Assembly: GCA_902802265.1 (NCBI GenBank)
Contig: CADCLN010000020.1
Coordinates: forward strand, 1-48,299
Source of the DNA: an uncultured Bacteroidales bacterium
GTDB lineage: Bacteria > Bacteroidota > Bacteroidia > Bacteroidales > Bacteroidaceae
Direction: 5' to 3'
DNA: 48,299 nt
Shown: piece by piece, positions 23,401-32,461 of the stretch
Numbering within the stretch: the stretch's first letter is position 1
Layout of the letters: each line of letters opens with the position of its first letter
Translations under genes and position numbers: made by a program
Notes under the pieces: model-generated
The model's input: only the letters and a program-made list of their open reading frames with translations
Database searches by the model: none
What the model was told of the DNA's origin: nothing

Positions 23401-23798
23401 CCATCGGTAGCTACAATGGTGCAAGAATCCAAGTTTTTTTCTGCACTGTGAATGCAGGACGGGTTGTCGGCAGCGGCTATCCTAGCCACCTCATGGTGAA
23501 TGACGCCAATATGCACCTCACAGGCGGCATTTCCGGCCAATCTGCCATTACAAAGTTTGACAATGTGGATTTCATAGATTGTACCATTACAAAGCCTGCG
23601 TCCTGCATCTACGACCCTGATCGGGCGAATTTGGTAGTGGACGAGTCTATTTACACGGGGGCCGTTGTCATTACGGCTAACAGTGCTTTGGTTTCAGTGG
23701 AAGACATCACATCGCTCATTGATGAGTATCTGGAGCCCGACAGCGACATCACCGTTGAGGACATCACCAACCTCATAGACCGCTATCTGGAGCAGTAA
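20484..23798 (+). CDS. Secreted 1104-residue protein with five large repeats and a dockerin-like C-terminus
   Basis: I use the ATG at 20484 because it starts a signal peptide (MMKRLLHFLVLTVASAIPGI...GMAA). The rest consists of five units of about 200 residues, each opening with a YG(I/L)-x-(I/V)-x-G motif: YGIRIAG (about 28), YGLNICGKEV (247), YGIKVCNKSV (453), YGLKICGEEV (667), YGIIVSGHRL (860). Each unit then has a V/I-x-Y-(N/D)-x5-LTL-x-(D/N)V stretch and Gly-rich beta strands (GEGALVLEGGGTI, GDGSLTLEGGGIL), suggesting a beta-helix or beta-solenoid. The end carries two dockerin-like half-repeats, VSVEDITSLIDEYLE and ITVEDITNLIDRYLE. Function unknown; an adhesin or extracellular scaffold fits. 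Not recognised as a named family. Confidence 0.72.
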   Translation: MMKRLLHFLVLTVASAIPGIGMAASDNDYGIRIAGTIVSSSNASNVTNDYITQGKISYDYSTNTLTLRNVYIKSSNHNQILILSSAKDGMQVVVEGYNKIEKGDGVAFAIHKATGGTSYSHTYNVLIRGEGALVLEGGGTIATVDGANVSLGESFYAYEKGPLDIYANAIYSSSGGGYLNVTEANLHLTGFLQGTIHGFKDVYMASSINAYDNLDQPTYSYDNENRTLVTSNGNKVTGNVYMGFKRYGLNICGKEVTSENYKNIKVETSDMGSEIIQYDPAIKVLYLNNVSKAVSIGITNASEQFHHTAIANQINGLTIKSSGMNFIASRGSSAIHSTGNLRFAGKGNLDIGVRVGDPYAIEMGGSANQLTFCGPLYVNVINGMVDCKGCELVFDNANHSFESGIRNVGSWSADSTEIATPGVYWDSENNRLCKAGASSAYEGPLKLESVETYYGIKVCNKSVTDKNYRNFVAPFMESGTITYNPEDHVLTLTDVNIDTKNQEFWWSAFDFNYAYESLAICLKGNNVVKDDNICFYPPSGATDNSKPHYFIKGDGSLTLEGGGILARDGCNLSFGDGTDEIPTINAEYLHAFDNEGEVWFNRCQMNLTGGDGYTIGRFADIHTVSGTSINYPEGATYDNSGRYDDYCLTNADGAWVKGEVHIGGERYGLKICGEEVTLFNKDRILGEDNLTFDPSTRTLHLKGARLYSTSDSCIVNTGGNLIIKCDEDSYIGTKYCPAIYSTHSLEFQGPLTIGTEGAAIQMDASDQYIKFKNSNVDINAVGYTIYAQPENYYRLYVDNSDLILRGEARGISFYELTNVGISTEGVYIQPANAQFPDGGFCLAGEQYRGNVIFKRATTDYGIIVSGHRLNDVNANNFYFDDITSGTVSYNADKGKLTLTDVTAQCSRLSYVNGKVVQTHTNGINITSSAPARNYYRIILKGENTFNNIEGMGMAIFKDAIIHGEGTLNLGTKSIGSYNGARIQVFFCTVNAGRVVGSGYPSHLMVNDANMHLTGGISGQSAITKFDNVDFIDCTITKPASCIYDPDRANLVVDESIYTGAVVITANSALVSVEDITSLIDEYLEPDSDITVEDITNLIDRYLEQ

Positions 23799-23860
23799 TG
23801 CCACTTTGACCTCAGCAGCGACGCAGGTGTGTCATCCAACTGCCGGCGTCTTTCCAATAC

Positions 23861-23901
23861 AAAAGAAAGCAAGGAAACCAGAAGTTTCCTTGCTTTCTTT
23901 T
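23861..23901. terminator. Bidirectional terminator between convergent genes
   Basis: A perfect 18-base stem (23861-23878 with 23884-23901) with a 5-base loop begins with aaaag and ends with ctttt, so it has A and T runs suited to stopping transcription from both sides. Confidence 0.9.
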
Positions 23902-23944
23902 GTTCCTGAAGACGGGGTGCAGAGAGCCGTGCAGCGTTGTCCCG

Positions 23945-24808
23945 TTACTTAGTCTCTTCTTCATCAGCTGGGGCCTGGTCAATCAAGTCGAGGAACTGGT
24001 CGAGCTTTGGCGTAATGATAATCTGTGTGCGGCGGTTCTTGCTGCGGCCTGCATCTGTGCTGTTGTCAGCCACTGGATTGTATTCGCCACGGCCACCGGC
24101 GGTGAGGCGGCTTGGATTTACACCGTACTTGTTTTGCAATTCCTGAACCACACTGGATGCGCGGAGGGCTGAGAGATCCCAGTTGTTGCGGATGTTAGTC
24201 TTCGAAATGGGCACATTGTCCGTGTTACCCTCCACGAGCACTTCATAGTCGCTGTAGTCCGTAATGATCTTGGCAATCTTCTGCAACGTTTCGGCAGCCT
24301 TGGGGCTAATCTCATAAGAGCCAGACTTGTAGAGCATGTTGTCGTTCAGCGAAATGTAAACCACGCCCTTCAGCACTTGCACATCTACATCCTTGAGTTC
24401 CTCTTTCGAGAGAGATTTTGTGAGCTTGTTGGTCAGAGCCATGTTCAGCGAGTCGCTCTTGGACTTTGCCTCCACCAGCTGTTTGATGTACTTGTTGCTG
24501 GCATTGATTTCGTCCACCAGTTTCGAGATGTTTGCGCCGCCCTGGTTAATACTCTCGCTCAGCGCCTTCTGCAGTTCCGTGTTGGCACGTTTCTGGTCTT
24601 TCAGTTCCTGCTGTGCATCAGCGATGCGTGTGTTCAGATTTGTCACATTGGTCTGTGCCTCTTTCAGTTCCAGCGACTGTGCGCTGAACTTGTCCTGAAG
24701 CGACTTGAAGTCGTCCTGACATTCCTGTAAAGCCTTTTTGCTGACACATCCCGTTGTGAGCAGTGCAGCAGCCATGAGCGACATGGCTATCAATTTACCT
24801 TTTTTCAT
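23945..24808 (-). CDS. OmpA-family lipoprotein with coiled coil
   Basis: The 287-residue protein has a lipoprotein signal with lipobox LTTGC (Cys 21), a long coiled coil (about 25-130, heptads rich in L, K, Q, E) and a C-terminal OmpA/MotB peptidoglycan-binding domain with VEGNTDNVPI, LSALRASSVVQEL and GRGEYNPVADNSTDAGRSKNRRTQIII. It should tether the outer membrane to the cell wall. A TAACTTTG box (24896-24903, minus) lies about 90 bases upstream, and the leader may form two small hairpins (agctcg/cgagct at 24838-24853 and ccgga/tccgg). Confidence 0.88.
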   Translation of the reverse strand: MKKGKLIAMSLMAAALLTTGCVSKKALQECQDDFKSLQDKFSAQSLELKEAQTNVTNLNTRIADAQQELKDQKRANTELQKALSESINQGGANISKLVDEINASNKYIKQLVEAKSKSDSLNMALTNKLTKSLSKEELKDVDVQVLKGVVYISLNDNMLYKSGSYEISPKAAETLQKIAKIITDYSDYEVLVEGNTDNVPISKTNIRNNWDLSALRASSVVQELQNKYGVNPSRLTAGGRGEYNPVADNSTDAGRSKNRRTQIIITPKLDQFLDLIDQAPADEEETK

Positions 24809-25489
24809 TGTCTTTTCTTTTTTAATAATGAATACTCAGCTCGGTGTCGAGCTTTCCAATTACCATCCGGACAGAAAACTTCCGGAAAAACGCTGCAAAG
24901 TTAGTGTTTTTCCCACGAACATCGGGCTTTTCTGCCTGAATAAGTGCCCCGAAGACAACAATATTTAGTAAAAATCTGCGGATAATTAACAGACAGTCAT
25001 GGGCAATTAACAAATTCCAAGGCAAAACACCATACCGAATCATGCCCGACTTCGCTGCAAAATTCCCCGCACTTCGCAGCGAAACTCTCCACACACGTAA
25101 CAAAACTTGGCAAGAGCCGAAACAATTCTATAAATCACACTTTGATTTTTATAAATCACGTCATGATTCTTACAAATCACGTCATGATTCTTACGAATCA
25201 CACTTTGATTTCAAGTTTTGTTGCGGCTTCTGGCAAGTTTTTTGTGAAGTTTTGGCAAATTGTTATAGAGGTGTCGGCAAGTTTTCGGTGAAGTGCAAAT
25301 GCGTCCTTACAACATGGATGTTGTGGCCGGAATGCAATATGCCTGTATCAGAAACGGGACAAAAAGCGGTTGCTTATTCTCTTTTTCAGGTCGAAACGGC
25401 GGTTTTCTGACATTTTTTAGTCTGTAATTCAGGAAAAAGTTGTAAGTTTGCGGTTCATTACGCAGAAACTTAACTAATCAAAAGCAGAT
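24809..25489. other. Long divergent intergenic region with a 21-base dyad array
   Basis: It holds the OmpA-gene promoter on the left and, on the right, a TAAGTTTG box at 25443-25450 for the CotH-domain gene, 40 bases before its ATG. The notable content is the dyad array at 25130-25213. An open frame at 25042-25410 runs through the array but lacks any protein-like character outside it. Confidence 0.6.
25130..25213. repeat. Four 21-base direct repeats, each an AATCA-N5-TGATT dyad
   Basis: Units at 25130-25150, 25151-25171, 25172-25192 and 25193-25213 each contain AATCA-N5-TGATT. The five-base centre is CACTT in units 1 and 4 and CGTCA in units 2 and 3, an A-B-B-A order. A 21-base period places all dyads on the same face of the helix, as in operator arrays or iterons. 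Confidence 0.85.
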
Positions 25490-28400
25490 ATGAAACATTG
25501 GAACGATAGTGTAAAGGGCATGGTGCGCAAGGCCTTGTCTGTGTTGCTCATAAGTGTCAGCAGCGTGTCTGGCTACGCAAAAGACTGGATAGATGTGACT
25601 GATACCTACATCAAGAATCCACGCTTCGACAACAATTACCTCGGCGACTGGGAGGGGACATCGTGGGGTGCTTACAACCAGAAAGAAAATGCTGAGCACT
25701 ACGAGAAGAATTACAACACGTATCAACACCTCCACGGGCTGACTGCGGGCAGATACCGTCTCAGTCTGGATGCCTTTTACCGCATGGGTTCGTCCGACAA
25801 CGACTGGAGCCTGTATTCAAGTGGAAACTATTCAGACAACCAGAATGCCCGACTCTATGCCACTTCGTCGGAAGGTGAATACGAGGTGGGCATTGTTCCG
25901 GCCAGCAGCGCAGCCCTGACGCAATCGTTAGGTGGCGGCACATCCACTGTGGGTGGCGGCTGGGGTGGCGGAGGACAGCAGCGCTACATCCCCAACAACA
26001 TGGAGGCAGCTTACTATTGGTTCACGGCCGGTTATTATGACAACGTGCTGGAATGTGAAGTAGGTGAAGACGGCGAACTGACCATTGGTATCCGCAAGAC
26101 TACGACCATCAGCGGCGACTGGACCTGTGTGGACAACTGGAAACTGGAGTATTGGGGAGACCTGACCTATGTTACCAGCATCACGCCGGCTACTGCTACC
26201 CTCGACCTGGTGAAGTTTGAAAGTTACAAGGTTGAAGTGACCATTCTGCCCGAAGACGCTACCTACAAGAAACTTTTGTGGATTTCGGACGATGAAGATG
26301 TGGCCACCGTCGATGAAGAAGGCGTTGTGACGGCTGTGGGTGCAGGTACCACGACCATCACGGCTATTGCCCTCGACGGCAGCGAAGTGGATGCCAGCAT
26401 CACGGTCAAGGTGACAACCAACGACCCCTCTTCGGACAATATCATCATCAATGAGATTATGTCTGCCAACGTGGATGTATATCTCGACCCTTCTTATAAC
26501 TACGGCAGTTGGGTGGAACTGTACAACCCCACCAACCAGGGTGTGTCGCTGGGTGGACTTTACGTCACCGACGACCCTGACAACCTGAAGAAAAACCGAC
26601 TGATTGACCGCTACGGAGCCATCCCTGCCAAAGGTTTTGCCCTGCTCAACTTTGACCATCACGAACCCTTCAAGGCAGAGAGCTACCGCCAAATCAATGA
26701 CGTTTTGAACCCCGAAGGCGGTACCATCATCATTTCCGACGGCGAAACCATCCTTGTGCAGCAGGACTACCCGCCGCTGATGGGACGCATTTCGTATGCT
26801 CGCAAGTATGACGGCAATTCCGAATGGATTCTTACGGGCTATCCCTCTCCAGGCAAGAGCAATATCGGCAGTCTTGCCGCCACCGAACAACTGGCTGCCC
26901 CTGTCGTGAACGAACCTGCCCAGCTCTTCACAGGCACCTTGGAGGTGCAGGTGGAGATTCCTTCCGGAGCCAGATTGCGTTATACGACAGACGGTTCCGC
27001 TCCTACGAATACCAGTGAACGCTCGGACGATGGTCACTTCACCATCACAGAGACTACCTGTCTGCGTTTCCGTCTGTATCAGTCTGGAAAACTGCCCAGC
27101 CCCGTGGTCACTCGTTCTTATATAAAGAATAATGGCAACGAACCGTTCCCCATCATCTCTGTCGTCACGGACGATGCCCACATTTTCGGTTCCGATATTG
27201 GTCTCTTTGTCCAGAGCGAGAAGGGGCGTCCAGGCAACGGACAGACTGCTTCCTGCAACTGGAACATGAGCTGGGACCGTCCCGTGAACTTTGAATTCAT
27301 CACGACCGACAACGAATGTGTCGTCAGTCAGGAGTGCGACATCTCCGCCTGTGGAGGCTGGAGCCGCGCATGGACACCTCATTCCTTCAAGCTAAAGGCT
27401 AACAAGCTGTACGACTTGCAGAACTCGTTTGATTATCAGTTCTTCCCCAACAAGCCATTCCTGAGACACAAGACCCTCCAGATACGTAACGGCGGCAACG
27501 ACAACGGCTGTCGCATCAAGGACGGAGCCATTCAGGGTGTTGTCGAGGCCAGCGGACTCTACGTGGACTATCAAAGTTGGCAGCCCGTTCATGTGTATTT
27601 CAACGGCGAACCCTATGCTGTGCTGAATATGCGTGAGCCCAACAACAAACATTTTGCCAAGGCAAACTACGGCCTTGACTCCGAAGAAATGGACCAGTTT
27701 GAAATCTGTCCGGATTCAGGCTATATCCAGATGACGGGTACGGACGAAAGTTTCCTCCGCTGGTACGAATTGGCTCAGAATGCCACCGATGCAAAGGCTT
27801 ACGAAGAAATCTGCCGTCTGGTGGACATTGACGAGTACATCAACTACATGGCGGTAGAACTCTATCTGGGCAACAACGACTGGCCCAAGAACAACGTGAA
27901 AGGCTTCCGCAGCAAGTCGGACGGCAAGTTCCACTTTGTCTTGTTCGACCTGGACCACTCCTTCAACACAAGCAATTCGTTCCAGGAATTTGCCAACAAG
28001 CAGACTTACTACTTTGACACCTTGCACGGCTACGACTATTCGAATGACGAAAACATCGAAGGCAAACACCTGACGCTGGAGATAAAGTTTGTCACCATCT
28101 TCCTGAATATGCTGCAGAACGAAACCTTCAAGAAGCGGTTTGCCGATGCCTTCTGTCTCGTGACGGGATCTGTCTTTACCCCAGAACTTACCCGTGAGGT
28201 GATTTCTGCACGCGCAGACCTCCTGGCTACGGGTGGCTATGTCAATCCATACAGCACAGCCAACAGCTTGATCAGTAGCTTTGCCAGTCGTCAGAACACG
28301 ATGATTAACAATCTGCAAAGTTATCTGAGTCTTTCATCAAGCAACAAGCTGACGGCAAGCCTGAGCAGCAACATCGACGAAGCACAACTCTTGGTGAACA

Positions 28401-30658
28401 ACCAAGAAGTGCCCACAGGCAAATTTGACGGAACACTCTTCTCGCCTGTTACGGTGAAAGCCCTGGCTCCTGCCGGCTACAGGTTTAAGGGATGGGTCAG
28501 CGACTTGGAATTGCCGTCGAGCACCATACCCATCTTTAGCAATACATCTTCGTGGAAGTTCTACGACGGAGGCAGTCTGGACGGCAAGAACTGGATGGCT
28601 GCCGACTATTCCGACAGCAACTGGAGTTCGGGCACACCTCCCATTGGCTACGACTACAACGCCCAGCACCCCGAGATTGTGACCGAAACAGCTGGCTACC
28701 TGCCTACGTATTATTTCCGCAAGACCTTCGACCTCACTTCTCAAGCCTCGGACAACGTCTATACGCTCAACTGGATTGCAGACGACGGCTTCATCGTCTA
28801 TGTAAACGGCAAGGAGGCAGGCCGCTACAACATGCCGTCGGGTGAAGTGCGCTACAGCCAGTATTCCACAAGCTGGGCACACGACAACCCCGACAGCGGC
28901 ACCATGACACTTGATGCATCGCTCTTCCGCAAAGGTTCCAACCTGATTGCTGTGGAGCTGCACAACAATTCGGGCACATCTTCCGACATCTACTGGCAAG
29001 CCTCGCTCGTGGCACAAGTCTTTGACGGCAACAATGTGGAATACATCTCCGCAGAACCTGAATACACCTTGCCCGTTTCTGGTCCTGTGTCGCTCCGTGC
29101 CATTTGGGAAGAAATCCCAGCCGAAGAACTCATCGCAGCCGGTGCCACTCCTGTGAAGGTGAACGAACTGGGGGCTAACAACACGGTTTATGTCAATGAA
29201 TACTTCAAGAAAGACGACTGGGTGGAACTCTACAACACGACCAGCGAACCGATAGACCTTGCCGGCATGTACATCTCCGATGACCTCAGCGAACCGCAGA
29301 AGTTCCAGATTCCGGAAAGCGACGACCTGAACACCCTGATAGAACCTAATGGCCATTTGGTGATTTGGGCCGACAGCCGTCAGAGCCTGTCACAACTTCA
29401 TGCCCCCTTCAAACTGAGCAACGCCAAGGGCGAGAGTGTGTTCATCACCAGTGAAGACGGCGAATGGGCAGACACCTTGCAGTATGTAGCCCAAGGTGGC
29501 CGTCAGTCCGTCGGACTCTATCCCGATGGCAGCCAGAATGTTTACCTGATGGACGCTCCGACGATTGGAGCACAGAACCGATACACATCCTACGGCAAAC
29601 TCATCGGCACAAAACCCTACAACACAGGGCGCCCCGATGCCTCCTTCACGTTGGAATTGGCCGAAGGCTGGAACTGGGTATCCCATCCGCTTTCAACCCC
29701 CTTGGCTGTCGCTTCCATCACAGACAATGCCGAACACTTCTTGGGTCAGACCCAGCAATACCTCTACGACCAAAAGATAGGATGGGTGGGCACATTGCAA
29801 AACTTCCTTCCTGCCATGGGATATAAGGTGAAGATGCTTGCCGACATGGATTATACCTACGACGGACCCTTCTACAACGCAGCCACCACCCCTGTCACCC
29901 TGAAGGGCGGCTGGAACTGGTTAGGCTACCCATTGCTTTCCGCTCAGCCACTCACTACTGCCCTGTCCGAACTGAAAGCCGCAGAGGGCGACATCATCGT
30001 GGGTCAATCAGGCTTTGCCACTTACGAAAACGGCACATGGGAAGGATCCCTGCAGATGCTTCGTCCAGGCACAGCCTACCTCTACAAATCCGACTGCGTG
30101 AAAGGATTCCGTTATTACGACCCTACCATCAACACAGACTTCCTGGCCAAACCACGCTTCTTCAGCCAGCCACGCTCTCCGTGGACGGTCAATATGAATG
30201 CCTATCCCAACACGATGAACCTCATTGCCAAACTCTCTGTAGATGGCATCGAGACCACAGACTACAGCGTGGGCGCATTTACTGAAGACGGCGAATGTCG
30301 CGGTATAGGTAAATATGTGAACGGAAAACTCTACCTCACCATCTACGGCGACCACTTGGAAAACATCTTCCTGAAGGCAGCCAACCCAGAGACAGGTATC
30401 ATCTCCGCCGTGAACGAACAATTCTTCTTTACCCCCACTGTGCTGGGCACACGCCAGTCACCCATTCCGTTGACATTGGGCACAGCCACCGACATCACCT
30501 CCGTGAAACGTGCCTCTGCCCTTGCCTCTGCCACCTACTACACCCTCGACGGCATTCCCGCGGCTCAGGGCAAGTCTGCCCTCCGTCCAGGCATCTACAT
30601 TGCTAAGTACCGCCTCACCGACGGCACCGTGCTGACAAAGAAAGTGGTTGTGAAGTAA
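25490..30658 (+). CDS. Very large secreted CotH-domain protein with lamin-tail domains and a type IX-like C-terminus
   Basis: The 1722-residue protein has, in order: a signal peptide (ends near GYAK), a beta-rich N-terminal domain, a Big2 domain (VTSITPATATLDLVKF..., about 228-310), a lamin-tail domain (IIINEIMSANVDVYLDPSYN..., about 320-455), a chitobiase C-terminal-like domain (LRYTTDGSAPTNTS), a CotH kinase-like domain (about 560-960; YFNGEPYAVLNMREP, HFVLFDLDHSF), a repeat with GYRFKGWVSD, a galactose-binding-like domain (WIADDGFIVYVNGKEAGR), a second lamin-tail domain (VKVNELGANNTVYVNEY) and a C-terminal region ending GIYIAKYRLTDGTVLTKKVVVK-like sorting tail. Family CotH proteins are atypical kinases of secreted proteins; the role here is unknown. 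The ending suggests type IX secretion. Confidence 0.8.
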   Translation: MKHWNDSVKGMVRKALSVLLISVSSVSGYAKDWIDVTDTYIKNPRFDNNYLGDWEGTSWGAYNQKENAEHYEKNYNTYQHLHGLTAGRYRLSLDAFYRMGSSDNDWSLYSSGNYSDNQNARLYATSSEGEYEVGIVPASSAALTQSLGGGTSTVGGGWGGGGQQRYIPNNMEAAYYWFTAGYYDNVLECEVGEDGELTIGIRKTTTISGDWTCVDNWKLEYWGDLTYVTSITPATATLDLVKFESYKVEVTILPEDATYKKLLWISDDEDVATVDEEGVVTAVGAGTTTITAIALDGSEVDASITVKVTTNDPSSDNIIINEIMSANVDVYLDPSYNYGSWVELYNPTNQGVSLGGLYVTDDPDNLKKNRLIDRYGAIPAKGFALLNFDHHEPFKAESYRQINDVLNPEGGTIIISDGETILVQQDYPPLMGRISYARKYDGNSEWILTGYPSPGKSNIGSLAATEQLAAPVVNEPAQLFTGTLEVQVEIPSGARLRYTTDGSAPTNTSERSDDGHFTITETTCLRFRLYQSGKLPSPVVTRSYIKNNGNEPFPIISVVTDDAHIFGSDIGLFVQSEKGRPGNGQTASCNWNMSWDRPVNFEFITTDNECVVSQECDISACGGWSRAWTPHSFKLKANKLYDLQNSFDYQFFPNKPFLRHKTLQIRNGGNDNGCRIKDGAIQGVVEASGLYVDYQSWQPVHVYFNGEPYAVLNMREPNNKHFAKANYGLDSEEMDQFEICPDSGYIQMTGTDESFLRWYELAQNATDAKAYEEICRLVDIDEYINYMAVELYLGNNDWPKNNVKGFRSKSDGKFHFVLFDLDHSFNTSNSFQEFANKQTYYFDTLHGYDYSNDENIEGKHLTLEIKFVTIFLNMLQNETFKKRFADAFCLVTGSVFTPELTREVISARADLLATGGYVNPYSTANSLISSFASRQNTMINNLQSYLSLSSSNKLTASLSSNIDEAQLLVNNQEVPTGKFDGTLFSPVTVKALAPAGYRFKGWVSDLELPSSTIPIFSNTSSWKFYDGGSLDGKNWMAADYSDSNWSSGTPPIGYDYNAQHPEIVTETAGYLPTYYFRKTFDLTSQASDNVYTLNWIADDGFIVYVNGKEAGRYNMPSGEVRYSQYSTSWAHDNPDSGTMTLDASLFRKGSNLIAVELHNNSGTSSDIYWQASLVAQVFDGNNVEYISAEPEYTLPVSGPVSLRAIWEEIPAEELIAAGATPVKVNELGANNTVYVNEYFKKDDWVELYNTTSEPIDLAGMYISDDLSEPQKFQIPESDDLNTLIEPNGHLVIWADSRQSLSQLHAPFKLSNAKGESVFITSEDGEWADTLQYVAQGGRQSVGLYPDGSQNVYLMDAPTIGAQNRYTSYGKLIGTKPYNTGRPDASFTLELAEGWNWVSHPLSTPLAVASITDNAEHFLGQTQQYLYDQKIGWVGTLQNFLPAMGYKVKMLADMDYTYDGPFYNAATTPVTLKGGWNWLGYPLLSAQPLTTALSELKAAEGDIIVGQSGFATYENGTWEGSLQMLRPGTAYLYKSDCVKGFRYYDPTINTDFLAKPRFFSQPRSPWTVNMNAYPNTMNLIAKLSVDGIETTDYSVGAFTEDGECRGIGKYVNGKLYLTIYGDHLENIFLKAANPETGIISAVNEQFFFTPTVLGTRQSPIPLTLGTATDITSVKRASALASATYYTLDGIPAAQGKSALRPGIYIAKYRLTDGTVLTKKVVVK

Positions 30659-30702
30659 GACACCAGCAAAAGAACACATACAAACGCGGAAGCCACCGAA
30701 AT

Positions 30703-32358
30703 ATGAGCAACATCAACATTCGCTGTAAGAACACGGGCAAGGTAGTGGAAGCACCACTGGGCAGCACCCTCTCGGAGGTGTACGAACTCTGTGGGCTGCA
30801 GATGGAGTATGGACCCGTCAGTGCCCGTATCAACAACAAAGTGCAGGGACTGAACTATCGATTCTACAACGACAAAGACGTGGAGTTCCTCGATTTGCAC
30901 TCCCATTCAGGAATGCGAGTCTATTCGCGCACCCTGTTCTTTATTCTGGCCAAAGCTGTGGAAGACCTCTATCCCGACGGACAACTGCTGATTGAGGCAG
31001 GAGTCAGCCGAGGCTACTATTGTCAACTCCACATCGGACGCACCATCACCGATGCCGACGTCCGCGACCTGAAGAAACGGATGCAGCAAATCATTGATGC
31101 CGATATGCGCATCCACCGCATCCAGTGCCCCATTGAACAGGCCATCAGCCTCTTTCGAAACCGAGGCATGGAGAGCAAGGCACAGCTGCTGGAGAGCCAG
31201 ACCAATCTCTATGCTTACTACTATCAGCTGGGCGACACCGTGGACTACTTCTACAGTTGTCTGCTGAACAGTACCGGCAAGATACATCTCTTCGACCTGA
31301 TCCTCCTCGACGAAGGACTGCTGCTACGCATTCCCACCGAAGACGACCCCTCTGTGCTTTGCGATATGCCCCAGCAAACCAAGATGCTCGACGCCATCCG
31401 CGAATACCACCGCTGGCAAAACATCCTGGGTGTGCGCACCGCAGGTCAGGTCAACACCGCCATTCAGTCGGGCAGAGCCACCGAACTCATCAACATCAGC
31501 GAAGCCCTGCAAGAACGGAAACTCTCCAAGATTGCCGATGACATCGTTGCTTGCGGAGCCAAGATTGTGCTCATTGCGGGCCCCAGCTCTTCAGGCAAAA
31601 CCACCATTTCGAAACGTCTTGCCATCCAGATGCAAGCATTGGGGCTGCATCCCCACATTATTTCTACCGACGACTACTTTGTCAATCGCGTCGATACCCC
31701 TTTGGACGCCAATGGCGAATACGACTTCGAATGTATCGGAGCCGTCGATACTACACTCTTCAACCTGCAGATGAACCAGTTGCTGCGTGGCGAAGAAGTG
31801 GAACTGCCTCGCTACGACTTCCAGATAGGTGAACGGGTTTACGAGGGACGAAAACTCCGCATCGGTCCGGAAGACGTGATACTGCTCGAAGGCAACCATG
31901 CCCTCAACCCCATCATGTCGCTTCAGATTGAAGAAAAAGACAAATACCGCCTCTATGTGTCGGCACTCACCGCCATTTCGCTTGACAACCACAACTACGT
32001 GCCCACAGCCGACATCCGTCTGCTACGGCGCATCCTGCGCGACCACAACTATCGCGGCTTCACAGCTAAAGAGACCATCCACCGCAACCCTTCAGTCAAC
32101 GCTGGAGAGGAAAAGTGGATTACGCCCTATCAAGAAAACGCCGATGCCACATTCAATTCTGCCCTGCTCTACGAACTTGGTGTCATTCGCAACCAAATCA
32201 TGCCCATCCTGGAACAGGTGAACGAGCGCGACCCTGAATATGCCGAAGCCAGTCGTCTGCGGAAATTCCTGCGCTACTTCACCCCTGTACCCGCCGACCA
32301 AATCCCGCCAACCTCCCTGTTGCGCGAATTTGCCGGAGGCAGTTCATTCAACTATTGA
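30703..32358 (+). CDS. Uridine-kinase-like P-loop protein with TGS/tRNA-synthetase-like N-terminus
   Basis: The 551-residue protein starts with a TGS-like domain (1-65), continues with a threonyl/alanyl-tRNA synthetase second-additional-like region (about 70-200), and ends in a uridine/phosphoribulokinase-type kinase domain with P-loop GPSSSGKTT (293-301), STDDYFV and ILLEGNHALNP. This combined architecture is a known bacterial family annotated as nucleoside kinase; the natural substrate is not settled. All key P-loop residues are present. It lies 44 bases after the CotH gene, in the same direction, and may be co-transcribed, although the gap is enough for a separate promoter. Confidence 0.82.
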   Translation: MSNINIRCKNTGKVVEAPLGSTLSEVYELCGLQMEYGPVSARINNKVQGLNYRFYNDKDVEFLDLHSHSGMRVYSRTLFFILAKAVEDLYPDGQLLIEAGVSRGYYCQLHIGRTITDADVRDLKKRMQQIIDADMRIHRIQCPIEQAISLFRNRGMESKAQLLESQTNLYAYYYQLGDTVDYFYSCLLNSTGKIHLFDLILLDEGLLLRIPTEDDPSVLCDMPQQTKMLDAIREYHRWQNILGVRTAGQVNTAIQSGRATELINISEALQERKLSKIADDIVACGAKIVLIAGPSSSGKTTISKRLAIQMQALGLHPHIISTDDYFVNRVDTPLDANGEYDFECIGAVDTTLFNLQMNQLLRGEEVELPRYDFQIGERVYEGRKLRIGPEDVILLEGNHALNPIMSLQIEEKDKYRLYVSALTAISLDNHNYVPTADIRLLRRILRDHNYRGFTAKETIHRNPSVNAGEEKWITPYQENADATFNSALLYELGVIRNQIMPILEQVNERDPEYAEASRLRKFLRYFTPVPADQIPPTSLLREFAGGSSFNY

Positions 32359-32461
32359 TAACCAGCAGCAGACGAACTTTCAGTTTCATGTTTTTAGAGA
32401 TTTTTTCAAAGGGGATAAGTATAAACAGGTAAATCGGAATTTAATCCTAAAAAGGAATGTT

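Noticed and set aside
25042-25410. Open frame of 122 codons through the 21-base array, with YKSRHDS-type peptide repeats
   Set aside because: The peptide repeat is a by-product of the 21-base DNA period. Outside the array the sequence has no protein character, and no promoter or ribosome-binding signal precedes it.
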